This document shows positions 20,831 to 31,019 of a DNA stretch of 64,000 bases, one piece after another. This stretch comes from Sideroxydans sp. (GTDB lineage Bacteria > Pseudomonadota > Gammaproteobacteria > Burkholderiales > Gallionellaceae), in assembly GCA_028707175.1 (NCBI GenBank), contig JAQTUV010000005.1:293239-357238 (forward strand). Reading direction: 5' to 3'. The position numbers were made by a program, and so were the translations under genes. Each line of letters starts with the position of its first letter. Within the stretch, counting starts at the first letter, position 1. Under the pieces are notes generated by a model, which saw only the letters and a list, made by a program, of their open reading frames with translations, did no database searches and was not told the DNA's origin.

Positions 20831-23680
20831 ATGACCGACCAATTCGTCACTCGCCACAACGGCCCTAGCACAACTGATGTGCAAGCCATGTTGAACAAGA
20901 TCAATGCGCTCTCACTGGATGCACTGATCGATCAGACCGTTCCCGCTGCGATTCGTTTAAAGCAGCCACTGAACCTGCCTGATGGCATGAGCGAATACGC
21001 GTTCTTGCAACATCTGCGCGACATCGCGGCGAAGAACAAATTGTTCAAGAGTTACATCGGGCTGGGTTACTACGACACCATCGTGCCGCCGGTCATCCAG
21101 CGCAACGTGTTGGAGAATCCGGGCTGGTACACGGCTTACACCCCGTATCAGGCCGAGATCGCACAGGGCCGTTTGGAAGCGCTGTTGAATTTCCAAACCA
21201 TGGTGTGCGACCTCACAGGCATGGAGATCGCCAACGCATCCTTGTTGGATGAGGCGACTGCCGCCGCTGAAGCGATGACGATGTTGCACGGCCTGCGTTC
21301 GCGCGATGATGTCGCCGCAGGCAAGAACAGCTTCTTCGTGTCGCACGAATGTTTCCCGCAGACCATCGAGTTGCTGAAGACACGCGCCAAGCCGCTGGGC
21401 ATCGAATTAGTCATCGGCGATTTCAAGACCGTCACCCTGAACGACAAGTTGTATGGCGCGCTGTTGCAATATCCTGCCGCCAACGGCGTGGTGCATGACT
21501 ACGCCGATTTCGTTCAACGTGCTAAAGCCAACGGTATGACCGTCGCCGTCGCTGCCGACATCCTGAGTCTGGTGTTGCTCACACCGCCGGGTGAATGGGG
21601 TGCGGATGTGGTGCTGGGTTCGACGCAACGCTTCGGTGTGCCGATGGGTTACGGCGGCCCGCACGCCGCGTTCTTCGCCTGCCGCGATGCACACAAGCGC
21701 TCGATGCCAGGTCGCATCATCGGTGTTTCGGTCGATGCCGACGGCAACCCGGCCTTGCGCATGGCGTTGCAGACACGCGAGCAGCATATCCGCCGCGAGA
21801 AGGCCACTTCCAACATCTGCACCGCACAAGCACTACTCGCCATCATGGCCTCGATGTACGCGGTGTATCACGGCGCGGACGGCCTGCGTGGTATCGCGAC
21901 GCAGGTGCACCGCTCCGCCGCCTTGCTGGCAAGCGAGTTGAAGAAGCTCGGCTACAAGGTCGCTTACGACACCTTCTTCGACACAGTGAAGCTGACGCAG
22001 ACCGACAATGTGAAGATCCATGCGCTGGCCGAAGCCGCGCGCATCAACTTCCGCTACAGCACCGAAGGCATCGGCATCGCGCTGGACCAGACCACTTCGG
22101 TGGACGACCTCAATGCCATCCTCGCGGTGTTCGCACAGGCTGCTGGCAAAACAGCGCCCACTGTCTCCTCTGCTCAAGTCGCCGCACAAGCGCTGCTGTT
22201 TAAGCAGCGCCAGTCAGCCATCCTGAGTCATCCAGTATTCAACACCTATCACTCCGAGACGGAGATGATGCGTTACATCAAGCGACTGGAAAACAAAGAT
22301 CTGTCGCTCACCCACTCCATGATCTCGCTCGGCTCTTGCACCATGAAGCTGAACGCAGCATCCGAGATGTTGGGACTCACTTGGCCTGAATTCGCCAACC
22401 TGCATCCTTTCGTGCCGATGGAACAGGCTGAGGGTTACCAAGCACTCATCGCTGGTCTGGATGCAGCATTGTCTGAGATCACTGGCTTCGCGCAGATGAG
22501 CTTCCAACCTAACAGCGGTGCGTCCGGCGAATATGCGGGCCTGCTGGTCATTCAGGCGTATCACCGTTCGCGCGGCGAGTCGCAACGCAACGTGGTGCTC
22601 ATCCCCTCCTCCGCACACGGCACCAATCCTGCCAGCGCGGCGATGTGCGGCATGCATATCGTGGTGGTGAAGTGCGACGCCAAGGGCAACATCGATGTCA
22701 ACGATCTGCGCGCGAAAGCGGAAGAACACAAGGCCGACTTATCGTGCCTGATGGTGACCTACCCCAGCACGCACGGCGTATACGAAGAGAGCATCAAGGA
22801 CATCACGGCGATCATCCACGCCAATGGTGGTCAGGTGTACATGGACGGCGCCAACATGAACGCGCAGGTCGGCCTCACCAGCCCAGGCAACATCGGCGCG
22901 GACGTGTGCCACCTCAACCTGCACAAGACCTTCGCCATCCCGCACGGCGGCGGCGGACCCGGTGCCGGCCCCATCGGCGTGGCGGCACATCTCACGCCGT
23001 TCTTGCCTTCTCACCCCGTCGTCAAAGTCGGCGGCGCACAAGGTATCCATGCGGTAGCTGCAGCGCCTTACGGTAGCGCACTCATCCTGCTCATCTCTTA
23101 CGGCTACATCAAGATGATGGGCGGCAAAGGACTCACCGAAGCGACCAAGATGGCGATCTTGAATGCCAACTACATCAAAGAATCGTTGAAGGACAGTTAC
23201 GCCACCTTGTACAGCGGCAGCAATGGCCGTTGCGCGCACGAGATGATCTTGGATTGCCGCGAATGGAAGAAGGAGGGCGTGGAAGTATCCGACATCGCCA
23301 AACGTCTGATGGACTTCGGCTTTCACGCACCGACCACCTCGTTCCCCGTAGTGGACACGCTGATGGTGGAGCCGACCGAGAGCGAATCGAAAGCTGAACT
23401 CGACCGCTTCTGCGATGCGATGATCGCCATCCGTAAGGAGATCGAAGAAGTCATCACGGGCAAAGTCGATAAGAAGGACAACATCCTCAAACACGCACCA
23501 CACACCGCGAAATCTGTCTGCGCCAACGAGTGGAAGAAACCCTACTCACGCGAGCAGGCTGCCTACCCGCTGCCTTATGTACGCGAGAATAAGTTCTGGC
23601 CTGCCGTGGCGAGAGTGGATAATGTGTACGGCGACAAGAATTTGATTTGTTCTTGCCCACCCGTATCGAGCTACATTTAA
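20831..23680 (+). CDS. gcvP: Glycine dehydrogenase (decarboxylating), P protein
   Basis: The PLP enzyme that decarboxylates glycine and loads the remainder on lipoyl-H. At 949 residues it is the single-chain (fused alpha-beta) form. The N-terminus has [15 protein letters not shown], the middle [17 protein letters not shown], and the C-terminal half the PLP-lysine motif [18 protein letters not shown]. The frame is intact. Its start abuts the inverted repeat at 20716-20830. Together with gcvT and gcvH it makes C1 units and recycles glycine, which in an autotroph may also serve photorespiration-like salvage. Confidence 0.96.
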   Translation: MTDQFVTRHNGPSTTDVQAMLNKINALSLDALIDQTVPAAIRLKQPLNLPDGMSEYAFLQHLRDIAAKNKLFKSYIGLGYYDTIVPPVIQRNVLENPGWYTAYTPYQAEIAQGRLEALLNFQTMVCDLTGMEIANASLLDEATAAAEAMTMLHGLRSRDDVAAGKNSFFVSHECFPQTIELLKTRAKPLGIELVIGDFKTVTLNDKLYGALLQYPAANGVVHDYADFVQRAKANGMTVAVAADILSLVLLTPPGEWGADVVLGSTQRFGVPMGYGGPHAAFFACRDAHKRSMPGRIIGVSVDADGNPALRMALQTREQHIRREKATSNICTAQALLAIMASMYAVYHGADGLRGIATQVHRSAALLASELKKLGYKVAYDTFFDTVKLTQTDNVKIHALAEAARINFRYSTEGIGIALDQTTSVDDLNAILAVFAQAAGKTAPTVSSAQVAAQALLFKQRQSAILSHPVFNTYHSETEMMRYIKRLENKDLSLTHSMISLGSCTMKLNAASEMLGLTWPEFANLHPFVPMEQAEGYQALIAGLDAALSEITGFAQMSFQPNSGASGEYAGLLVIQAYHRSRGESQRNVVLIPSSAHGTNPASAAMCGMHIVVVKCDAKGNIDVNDLRAKAEEHKADLSCLMVTYPSTHGVYEESIKDITAIIHANGGQVYMDGANMNAQVGLTSPGNIGADVCHLNLHKTFAIPHGGGGPGAGPIGVAAHLTPFLPSHPVVKVGGAQGIHAVAAAPYGSALILLISYGYIKMMGGKGLTEATKMAILNANYIKESLKDSYATLYSGSNGRCAHEMILDCREWKKEGVEVSDIAKRLMDFGFHAPTTSFPVVDTLMVEPTESESKAELDRFCDAMIAIRKEIEEVITGKVDKKDNILKHAPHTAKSVCANEWKKPYSREQAAYPLPYVRENKFWPAVARVDNVYGDKNLICSCPPVSSYI

Positions 23681-23691
23681 CTTTCCGCACC

Positions 23692-23753
23692 ATTCATGTA
23701 GGTCGGGTTTCAACCCGACAAGGCGCGTCGGGCTAAAGCCCGACCTACATGAA
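23692..23753. repeat. Perfect-ended palindromic repeat between gcvP and tpx
   Basis: The ends ATTCATGTAGGTCGGG and CCCGACCTACATGAAT are exact reverse complements. Two inner hairpins (GTCGGGTTTCAACCCGAC and GTCGGGCTAAAGCCCGAC) share the GTCGGG arm and flank AAGGCGC. It is related to 20214-20312. No T-run follows, so terminator function is uncertain. Confidence 0.8.
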
Positions 23754-23777
23754 TCCTCTAATTTTAGGAGCATCACC

Positions 23778-24299
23778 ATGGCCAAAGACATCGCAAACAA
23801 AACCGGCACCACCCTAGGCGGCGCACCCGTCACTTTGTTCGGCAAATTTCCCGAGGTCGGACAAACTGCCCCCGCTTTCACGCTGGTGGATAAAGATCTG
23901 AAAGACGTCGCGCTGCAATCCTTCGCTGGCAAACGCAAAGTGCTGAACATCGTGCCTAGCTTAGATACTGCCGTGTGCGCCACCTCGACACGTAAATTCA
24001 ACGAAGCGGCGAGCAAGCTGGACAACACGGTTGTGCTGGTGATCTCTGCTGACTTGCCCTTTGCGATGAGCCGCTTCTGTGTCGCAGAAGGATTGGAGAA
24101 CGTCATCACTCTGTCGCTGATGCGTGGGCGTGACTTCATGCGAAACTACGGCGTGAAGATCGCCGACACTGCTTTGTCTGGCGTAACGGCGCGTGCCGTG
24201 CTGGTGCTGGACGAGAAAGACCAAATCGTCCACGCCGAATTAGTGGACGACATCACGCATGAGCCTAACTACGATGCAGCATTGGCTTCTTTGAGTTAA
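23778..24299 (+). CDS. tpx: Thiol peroxidase (atypical 2-Cys peroxiredoxin)
   Basis: Reduces lipid and other hydroperoxides using thioredoxin. 173 residues. The peroxidatic cysteine is C67 in [15 protein letters not shown] and the resolving one is C101 in [15 protein letters not shown]; the 34-residue spacing is that of Tpx. AGGAG lies upstream of the ATG. Confidence 0.95.
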   Translation: MAKDIANKTGTTLGGAPVTLFGKFPEVGQTAPAFTLVDKDLKDVALQSFAGKRKVLNIVPSLDTAVCATSTRKFNEAASKLDNTVVLVISADLPFAMSRFCVAEGLENVITLSLMRGRDFMRNYGVKIADTALSGVTARAVLVLDEKDQIVHAELVDDITHEPNYDAALASLS

Positions 24300-24305
24300 G
24301 GCCGC

Positions 24306-24617
24306 ATGAATAAGATACACAGACAGGTCATCGGCATCAGCTGGCTCGTGATGGGCGCGCTGATCTTTTCACCGCTGGTGCTCAAGCTGGGCCCAGCTGC
24401 CGATGCAGCCATCATCGGCGGTGTACTGGCAAGTCTATTGTTCATCGTGGGCGGTTTCGTGTTGCTGGCGAATCTGCGCAAATTCTCTTGGGTGTGCCAT
24501 CCCTGCGCACTGCTCTCTTTGTTCACTTTTCCTCTTGGCACGGCGATCAGTCTGTATTACCTCTGGTTCTTCATTCGCTCCATACAGATGGCGCGCACGA
24601 ATAGCGAGAAAAAATAA
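24306..24617 (+). CDS. Small three-helix membrane protein, unknown
   Basis: 103 residues with three hydrophobic segments (about 9-28, 34-56 and 66-88) and a short basic tail ending SEKK. I do not recognise a family. It starts 6 nt after tpx and its stop abuts the dgkA start, so it is likely co-transcribed with both. Confidence 0.6.
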   Translation: MNKIHRQVIGISWLVMGALIFSPLVLKLGPAADAAIIGGVLASLLFIVGGFVLLANLRKFSWVCHPCALLSLFTFPLGTAISLYYLWFFIRSIQMARTNSEKK

Positions 24618-24986
24618 ATGGAAAGCCCGAACAAGTTCGAGCCGGGACCTTTGCATGTTTTCCATGCATTAAAAGCCGCACTGAACGGCTTCCGCGAAGC
24701 TTGGAAATACGAAGACGCGTTCCGTCAAGAATTGTTCGTGGCAGCCATCGCTATTCCTTTTGCCTTGTGGTGCGATGTCGGCACAGTGGGCAAGATACTC
24801 ATGGTCGCTAGCACCTTGCTGGTACTCATCCTTGAGTTGGTCAATTCGGCCATCGAAGCTGCAGTAGATCACACCTCGCTTGATCAGCACCCTTTCGCCA
24901 AGCGCGCCAAAGACATCGCCGGTGCGGCCGTCCTATTGAGCATGGTCAATATGTTGTTCGTGTGGGGCATGGTGTTGTTCGCGTAA
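24618..24986 (+). CDS. dgkA: Diacylglycerol kinase (first copy)
   Basis: A small integral-membrane kinase that recycles diacylglycerol to phosphatidic acid. 122 residues with the family's GFREAWKYEDAFRQE, the active-site helix ELVNSAIEAAVD and the following HPFAKRAKDIAGAAV. Three membrane helices. A second, clearly different copy lies at 41620-41988. Confidence 0.93.
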   Translation: MESPNKFEPGPLHVFHALKAALNGFREAWKYEDAFRQELFVAAIAIPFALWCDVGTVGKILMVASTLLVLILELVNSAIEAAVDHTSLDQHPFAKRAKDIAGAAVLLSMVNMLFVWGMVLFA

Positions 24987-24991
24987 GTGAC

Positions 24992-25717
24992 ATGAGTACG
25001 CCCACCAATAACAAGAAGGCTAGGCCAGACAATCTATTGTTCCACTCACACATCGAGATCTGCCGCATCTTGCAGATGTTGGCGCATGAGCGTAGCCACA
25101 TCGAGGCTGCGGTAGGCGAGCATCTTTCATTCAAAGCATTCATGCTCGCACTCGACCTGCCGCATGCACGTTTCACCACGACTTTCTCTCCCAACAAAGA
25201 AGCGAACAGCGCCCTACTCAACAGCCCTGATGCGGTTGAATTCACCGCCACCGATTCGCAAGGCTTGCTGTATTCGTTCGCGGCATCATCCCCCGAAGAG
25301 ACACAGATCGACGGGCAACCTGCCATCCATTTCAGCCTGCCCAAGGCACTGCTGCTCCACAATCGGCGTGAACATGCACGATTCACCACCTCTGACGACC
25401 TCTCTCTACGTTGCGTCGCCGACGCGACTGGCTTCATGCCTTTCGAGTCTCGTATCACCGATGTGAGTCACGATGGTTTAGGCGTACTTATCTATGACCT
25501 CGACATCCATCTAGAACTAGGTTCGGTATTAAAGGGCAGTCGCATCATCACGCCCAATGGCGATGCGGTAATCGCAGACTTGGAGTTGCGACATATCACT
25601 AGCGCCCAACTTCCTGATGGCACGACAGCAAATCGCGCAGGCTTCCGTTTCATCCAGCCACCCAGTGAGATCGCGCAACTCATCGGCCTCTTCATCCAGA
25701 ATATGGATAAGAAATAG
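24992..25717 (+). CDS. YcgR-like flagellar brake protein with PilZ domain
   Basis: 241 residues in two domains: an N-terminal YcgR-type domain (about 20-120) and a PilZ domain (about 122-235). The c-di-GMP-binding signature is present: RREHAR (an RxxxR pattern) and DVSHDG (DxSxxG). Such proteins slow the flagellar motor when c-di-GMP is high. ATG 24992 follows dgkA by 5 nt. No flagellar genes are in the window. Confidence 0.83.
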   Translation: MSTPTNNKKARPDNLLFHSHIEICRILQMLAHERSHIEAAVGEHLSFKAFMLALDLPHARFTTTFSPNKEANSALLNSPDAVEFTATDSQGLLYSFAASSPEETQIDGQPAIHFSLPKALLLHNRREHARFTTSDDLSLRCVADATGFMPFESRITDVSHDGLGVLIYDLDIHLELGSVLKGSRIITPNGDAVIADLELRHITSAQLPDGTTANRAGFRFIQPPSEIAQLIGLFIQNMDKK

Positions 25718-25766
25718 ACGTGCCCCCTTTATAATCCGCGCATCCAACCACTCACCAAATCCAGAA

Positions 25767-26705
25767 ATGAAAACTCTCATCTGCGGCTCTATGGCATTCG
25801 ACACCATCATGGTGTTCAAAGACAAATTCAAGAACCACATCCTTCCCGAACAGATCCACATCCTCAACGTCGCCTTCCTCGTGCCCGAGATGCGCCGCGA
25901 ATATGGCGGCTGCGCAGGTAACATCGCCTACAACTTGCAGATGTTAGGTGGCCACCCACTCATCATGGCAACGGTCGGCGACGATTTCGCACCTTACGCC
26001 ACACGTCTTGAAAATATCGGACTGCCGCAGACCCACATCCGCCACGTACCCAACAGTTTCACCGGCCAAGCCTTCATCACCACCGACCTCGACGACAATC
26101 AGATCACCGCCTTCCACCCGGGCGCGATGGGTAGCTCACACCTGAATAGCGTGTCGATGGCACAAGAAGTCACACTCGGCATCGTGTCGCCCGATGGTCG
26201 CGAAGGCATGATGCAACACGCGCTCGAATTCGTTGCGCAAGACATCCCTTTCGTGTTCGATCCCGGCCAAGGCATGCCCATGTTTTCAGGTGCCGAGTTG
26301 TTGCGCTTCATCGAACAAGCGACCTACGTCACCGTGAATGACTACGAAGCCAAGATGTTGCAGGACAAGACAGGCAAGACATTGGAGGAGATCGCCAAGC
26401 GCGTGAAGGCGCTCATCGTCACCCTCGGCCCAGATGGTTCGCTTATTTATACCGACGGTAAACAGATTGCAATTCCCACACCCAAACCTCAAGCCGTCGT
26501 TGACCCTACCGGTTGCGGTGATGCCTATCGTGCAGGCTTGCTACACGGCATTCAAAAGGGATGGGATTGGGAGACCACGGGTCGTTTGGCATCACTGCTG
26601 GGCTCACTCAAAATAGCCAGCCGTGGAGGGCAGAATCACAAATACACTCGCGCAGAGTTAGTGGCTCTCTACAAACAACATTTTGGCGGACACATCACGC
26701 TGTAA
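25767..26705 (+). CDS. PfkB-family carbohydrate/nucleoside kinase, adenosine-kinase-like
   Basis: 312 residues of the ribokinase fold. The substrate-side glycine motif is EYGGCAGNIAYNLQMLGG, and the C-terminal signature is DPTGCGDAYRAGLLHG, with the catalytic aspartate in the GD. In betaproteobacteria this subgroup is usually called adenosine kinase, but the sequence alone does not prove the substrate. ATG 25767 is chosen because the family core (TLICGSMAFDTIM) begins there. Confidence 0.82.
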   Translation: MKTLICGSMAFDTIMVFKDKFKNHILPEQIHILNVAFLVPEMRREYGGCAGNIAYNLQMLGGHPLIMATVGDDFAPYATRLENIGLPQTHIRHVPNSFTGQAFITTDLDDNQITAFHPGAMGSSHLNSVSMAQEVTLGIVSPDGREGMMQHALEFVAQDIPFVFDPGQGMPMFSGAELLRFIEQATYVTVNDYEAKMLQDKTGKTLEEIAKRVKALIVTLGPDGSLIYTDGKQIAIPTPKPQAVVDPTGCGDAYRAGLLHGIQKGWDWETTGRLASLLGSLKIASRGGQNHKYTRAELVALYKQHFGGHITL

Positions 26706-26740
26706 ACAGACAAGACGAACAATCAACCGCTTGCAAGACC

Positions 26741-27901
26741 TTAGCCGTTTGCGCCAAACATCATACGTTTGGCGACGAACCTTCTGGCTATCGGGAATGT
26801 ATCGAGTAGCGTCAACGCCGCTGAACGGAGCTGCCCGAGGACGGGCAGGTCGTTTGAGAAAACACGCACAAGGCCATCTGTGAAACGAATGCCCGCATTG
26901 CGATCGATGCGACGCGACTTTCGGTAGGCGGCGCACATCGCAGCCGAGCCGATATTTTCTGGCGTGCTATCGAGAATGACTTGCGCCAATTCCCACGCAT
27001 CTCTCACCCCCAAGTTAAAGCCCTGCCCCGCCACGGGATGGAGTGTCTGCGCGGCATTGCCGATGAGAACGGTGTGCGGAAAGGTAATGTCCGGCGCGCG
27101 TTTCAAACGCAGCGGATAACAACTCCGTTTGCCGATGGAGAGGAATTCTCCGACGCGATCACCAAAGTGGTTTTGTAGGTAAGCCAAAAACGTCGCGTCA
27201 TCCCATGTCAGCAGATCTTGCGCTGCTTCGTGAGCGGCGGTCAGCACCAGTTCATACCCATCTAAATAGGGCAGCAGCGCCATCGGACCTTGCGTAGTGA
27301 AATGTTCGAACGCCTTGCCCGAATTTGCCTGTGAGGTGGTGAGATGAGCGATGACACCACTCTGACCGTAATCGGTGATTTGCGGGGGGTGCGAAGCTTC
27401 TAGCAATTTCCCGCCATCGGCTGCCACAGCAAGACGAGCGGTGAGTGTATGTGTTTGACCTTGGTGCTGATATTCGATCACGGCGGCATCTGCAGTCTGA
27501 CGTAGCTCGCTCACCAGCGCACCATAGATACAACTGACATCCGAATTAGCTAAACCTTTTTGCAATGCCGCATGCAACATCGTGTAGGGCAAGACATAGC
27601 CGAGGTCGGGCACTTTCATCTCTTCTGCGCGCAAGGTGGTATGCCCAGATGTCTGCTTCTGCGTGACCTCGATGACCTTGATGCCACTTACATCCCGCAA
27701 TACATCCCAAGCGCCAAGGCGTTGCAGCAACAATCGTGTGCCGTACGACAGCGCCAATGCACGCGGGTCGGTGGTGTTCACTTCGGATTCACGCGCCTCC
27801 AGCAGCACCACTTGCAATCCATTACCTTGCAAAGCCAGTGCTAATGCGGCGCCCACAGGCCCGCCGCCGATGATGGCGACATCACATTGAGATTCATTCA
27901 T
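26741..27901 (-). CDS. UbiH/UbiF/VisC-family FAD hydroxylase (ubiquinone synthesis)
   Basis: 386 residues. N-terminal FAD-binding [13 protein letters not shown], the mid DPRALALSYGTRLLL segment, and the late GNAAQTLHPVAGQGFNLGVRDAWELA motif place it among the ubiquinone ring hydroxylases. Which ring position it acts on (UbiH, UbiF or UbiI type) is not clear by eye. It overlaps pepP by 8 nt, and pepP-ubiH adjacency is widespread. It faces the PfkB-type gene tail to tail with a 35-nt gap. Confidence 0.85.
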   Translation of the reverse strand: MNESQCDVAIIGGGPVGAALALALQGNGLQVVLLEARESEVNTTDPRALALSYGTRLLLQRLGAWDVLRDVSGIKVIEVTQKQTSGHTTLRAEEMKVPDLGYVLPYTMLHAALQKGLANSDVSCIYGALVSELRQTADAAVIEYQHQGQTHTLTARLAVAADGGKLLEASHPPQITDYGQSGVIAHLTTSQANSGKAFEHFTTQGPMALLPYLDGYELVLTAAHEAAQDLLTWDDATFLAYLQNHFGDRVGEFLSIGKRSCYPLRLKRAPDITFPHTVLIGNAAQTLHPVAGQGFNLGVRDAWELAQVILDSTPENIGSAAMCAAYRKSRRIDRNAGIRFTDGLVRVFSNDLPVLGQLRSAALTLLDTFPIARRFVAKRMMFGANG

Positions 27902-29192
27902 GGCGCATGACCTCCTCAATTTCTTTCACAGTCTTAGGTGCAGCTTGCGTCAACACCTCGCTGCCGTTGGAAGTGATGAGCACATCGTCTTCGATGCGGA
28001 TACCGATGTTCCATAGGTCACGCGGCACGCTGTCCGATGGACGGATGTAGCAGCCCGGCTCCACGGTCAGCACCATTCCGGATTGCAAAGGCCGCCAATT
28101 ACCACCGACCTTGTATTCACCCACATCATGCACATCCATACCCAACCAGTGCCCAGTGCGATGCATGTAGAACTGCTTGTAACTCTCGCTTTCCAACACA
28201 GCCTCGACCGAACCTTTGCATAGTTTCAAGTCGATGAAGCCCTGCGCCAAGACACGCAATGCCGCCTCGTGCGGCGCATTCCAAGTGTTGACCGGTCTTG
28301 CCGCCGCAATGGCCGCCGCTTGTGCGGCGAGAACGATCTCATACACGTCTTTTTGTGCTGCACTAAAACGACCATTCACAGGAAAGGTGCGCGTGATGTC
28401 TGAGGCATATCCGCCCAATTCACATCCTGCATCGATGAGTAAAAGGTCGCCCTCGTTGAGGCACGCATTGTTGCCGACATAGTGCAAAGTGCAGGCATTC
28501 GCGCCACCCGCGACAATGCTAGTGTAAGCAGGATGGCGTGCGCCGTGACGGCAGAATTCGTGCAACAACTCAGCTTCCACTTCGTATTCATATTGGCCCG
28601 GGCGAGTGAAGCGCATCGCGCGGCGATGCGCTTCACAAGATATTTGTGCCGCTGCGCGCATGATGCTCACTTCATGCTCGTCTTTGAACAAGCGCATCTC
28701 GTTCAACAGCTCACGCACATCCCGTATCGCATTCGGCGCTTGGATACCCGTACGTGCTTTTGCTTTGAGCGCTTCCCGTACCTTGATAAGCCGCACATCC
28801 CAATCCCCCCCGATGGGGTAGAACAATGTAGGCTGGTTACCCATCAGCTCGACGAGTTTTTCATCTAGCAGTTCGATGGGATAAGCCGCATCAAAACCGA
28901 AGCGCTCGGCTGCGACATCTGGGCCGTAACGAAAGCCATCCCACACCTCGCGCTCTGCGTTCTTTTCGCGGCAAAACAAGATGCTCTGCGGTTCATCACC
29001 AGCAATCAATATCAACACCGATTCCGGCTCAGCAAATCCACTGAGGTAATAGAAGTGGCTATCGTGGCGGTAGTCGTAATGTGTGTCGGCATTGCGCGCC
29101 ACTTCGGGTGCAGTCGGAATGACTGCGATACCGTACGGCATCTTTTGCTGAAGATGCTTGCGGCGTTGAACGTAGAGAGCGGTATCAGTCAT
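27894..29192 (-). CDS. pepP: Xaa-Pro aminopeptidase
   Basis: Removes the N-terminal residue ahead of proline. 432 residues, with the N-terminal creatinase-like domain (HYDYRHDSHFYYLSGF) and the metal-binding pita-bread domain: LLIDAGCELGGYASDITRTF, HRTGHWLGMDVHD, LTVEPGCYI and IGIRIEDDVLI supply the two Asp, His and two Glu ligands. ATG 29192 overlaps murU by 8 nt; an ATG at 29201 is also possible. Confidence 0.94.
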   Translation of the reverse strand: MTDTALYVQRRKHLQQKMPYGIAVIPTAPEVARNADTHYDYRHDSHFYYLSGFAEPESVLILIAGDEPQSILFCREKNAEREVWDGFRYGPDVAAERFGFDAAYPIELLDEKLVELMGNQPTLFYPIGGDWDVRLIKVREALKAKARTGIQAPNAIRDVRELLNEMRLFKDEHEVSIMRAAAQISCEAHRRAMRFTRPGQYEYEVEAELLHEFCRHGARHPAYTSIVAGGANACTLHYVGNNACLNEGDLLLIDAGCELGGYASDITRTFPVNGRFSAAQKDVYEIVLAAQAAAIAAARPVNTWNAPHEAALRVLAQGFIDLKLCKGSVEAVLESESYKQFYMHRTGHWLGMDVHDVGEYKVGGNWRPLQSGMVLTVEPGCYIRPSDSVPRDLWNIGIRIEDDVLITSNGSEVLTQAAPKTVKEIEEVMRHE

Positions 29193-29883
29193 GGGCTGCA
29201 TTCTGCGATGCACGCAGTAGCTTGTCGAGTTCATCTAATCGTTGTGGTGTACCGACATCGACCCACATTCCGCGATGATGCTCACCACTGATTTTTCCTG
29301 CAGCGATCTGTTCGCGTAACAGTGGGGCAAGCGGCGCCTTTGTGCCACGCTCGATATGGGCAAACAACTGCGGTTTGTAGAGGCCGATACCGCTAAAGGT
29401 GTGCTTGGGCGGCAGATCAGTGATGCGCGCACCTTGCAGACCGAAATCACCCTTGAGATTGTGTTCTGGGTTATCCACCAACACTAGATGCGCCATGTCA
29501 TCGCTATTAGCTAGGGCTGCAGCATGACTGGGCAAGTGTGTGAAATCGAAATCACAATACACATCACCATTAACCACAGCGAACACCTCATCACCCAGCA
29601 AATGGGCAGCGAAGGCGATACCTCCTGCCGTCTCAAGCGCAGAACCTTCGTCCGAATAGCGGATAGTCGCGCCAAATTGGCTTCCGTCTCCCAATGCTTG
29701 TTCGATTTGTATTCCGAGGTGCGCATGATTGATGACGAAGTCAGTGATGCCTGCGCGCACCAGACGTTCGATATGCCACACGATGAGCGGCTTACCACCC
29801 ACCTGCAACAAGGGCTTGGGCGTATGGTCGGTGAGGGGGCGCATACGTTCGCCGCGCCCTGCAGCGAGAATCATCGCACGCAT
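29185..29883 (-). CDS. murU: N-acetylmuramate-1-phosphate uridylyltransferase
   Basis: A 232-residue sugar nucleotidyltransferase that makes UDP-MurNAc from MurNAc-1-phosphate and UTP in the cell-wall recycling route that bypasses MurQ. The N-terminal signature LAAGRGERMRPLT followed by PKPLL binds the nucleotide, and VVNGDVYCDFDF carries the metal-binding aspartates. The assignment among general nucleotidyltransferases rests on its position next to amgK, as in Pseudomonas and many betaproteobacteria. Confidence 0.88.
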   Translation of the reverse strand: MRAMILAAGRGERMRPLTDHTPKPLLQVGGKPLIVWHIERLVRAGITDFVINHAHLGIQIEQALGDGSQFGATIRYSDEGSALETAGGIAFAAHLLGDEVFAVVNGDVYCDFDFTHLPSHAAALANSDDMAHLVLVDNPEHNLKGDFGLQGARITDLPPKHTFSGIGLYKPQLFAHIERGTKAPLAPLLREQIAAGKISGEHHRGMWVDVGTPQRLDELDKLLRASQNAAHD

Positions 29884-29905
29884 CTAAAAATGCCTTTCGC
29901 TATTA

Positions 29906-29944
29906 CCCCCTCTCCCGCAGGCGGGAGAGGGTTGGGGTGAGGGA
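29906..29944. repeat. GC-rich palindromic repeat between amgK and murU
   Basis: CCCTCTCCCGCAGGCGGGAG continues AGGG, then a tail GTTGGGGTGAGGG. It shares the core and tail with the repeat inside leuS at 9059-9100. Confidence 0.75.
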
Positions 29945-29973
29945 TGAGGTGAAAAGATGTGCAGCATTAACTT

Positions 29974-30960
29974 TTATTTCTTCTCCGCTTGCATATTCAA
30001 CTCGAGCAAGATGTTAAGCAATGGCTTGAGATCGATGTAGCGCTCACATGCCTTATGCAGATATTCCATCACCAGCGGCATATCCTTCAGGTAACCCTCT
30101 TTGCCGTCACGATGATACAGCCGAGCAAAGATGCCCAAAACTTTGATATGACGCTGCGCACCCATTAGTTCGTAATCGCGGTAAAACTCGCCAAAATCTT
30201 CATGCACAGGCAAGCCTGCCTTGCGTGCTTTCTGCCAATAGCGGATTAGCCAGTCAATGATCTGCGGCTCTTCCCATTTTACGTACGCATCTTTGAACAA
30301 AGAGGCGAGATCGTAAGTGATCGGCCCATACACTGCGTCTTGAAAATCAATCACACCAGGGCTGTTGTCAGCGGTCACCATCAAGTTACGTGAGTGGTAA
30401 TCGCGGTGTACATACACGCAAGGTTGCGCCAGATTGTTAGCGATGAGGCGCGCAAATACCTCTTCTAACTTGGCTTGTTGCTTGGCGGTGAGCATGACGC
30501 CAAGATGCTTGCTGATATACCACTCGGGAAATAAGTTGAGTTCGCGACGCAACAGGGCTTCGTCATAAGGCGGCAAGTCATTTGGCCGAGAAGCGAGCTG
30601 AATTTTGATTAAGGCATCGGTTGCCCCGCCGTACAGCGTCTGCGGATCGCCTTCATTCAACGCTTGCAAATAAGTGGTGTTGCCTAGATCGGATAACAGC
30701 AAAAATCCCTGTTCGAGATCTTGTGCATATACATGTGGGACATGCGCACCCGCCTCCTCAAACAGCTTGCCCACGTGCAAGAAAGGTTTGCAATCCTCAT
30801 GTTGAGGCGGGGCATCCATCACGATTTTGGTACTACCGTCAGCGAATATGGCGCGGAAGTAGCGGCGGAAGCTGGCATCAGCCGAAGCAGGAGCGATGGT
30901 GAAGGTCTGGTCGGGATATAGGCCGGAAAGCCACTCGGTAAGCTGTTTCTGACGTTGCAT
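29974..30960 (-). CDS. amgK: Anomeric N-acetylmuramate/N-acetylglucosamine kinase
   Basis: 328 residues of the aminoglycoside-phosphotransferase fold. The catalytic loop is CVYVHRDYHSRNLMV (HxDxxxxN) and the metal-binding site GVIDFQDAVYGP. AmgK phosphorylates recovered MurNAc at C1, feeding MurU. It is divergent from lptD with a 59-nt gap, the usual arrangement. A palindromic repeat separates it from murU, 90 nt downstream. Confidence 0.9.
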   Translation of the reverse strand: MQRQKQLTEWLSGLYPDQTFTIAPASADASFRRYFRAIFADGSTKIVMDAPPQHEDCKPFLHVGKLFEEAGAHVPHVYAQDLEQGFLLLSDLGNTTYLQALNEGDPQTLYGGATDALIKIQLASRPNDLPPYDEALLRRELNLFPEWYISKHLGVMLTAKQQAKLEEVFARLIANNLAQPCVYVHRDYHSRNLMVTADNSPGVIDFQDAVYGPITYDLASLFKDAYVKWEEPQIIDWLIRYWQKARKAGLPVHEDFGEFYRDYELMGAQRHIKVLGIFARLYHRDGKEGYLKDMPLVMEYLHKACERYIDLKPLLNILLELNMQAEKK

Positions 30961-31019
30961 TTGATTGCCTTAATATGGGATTTGTGAGATTTTAGCACCT
31001 TAAATTATTTGCCCTGCCC

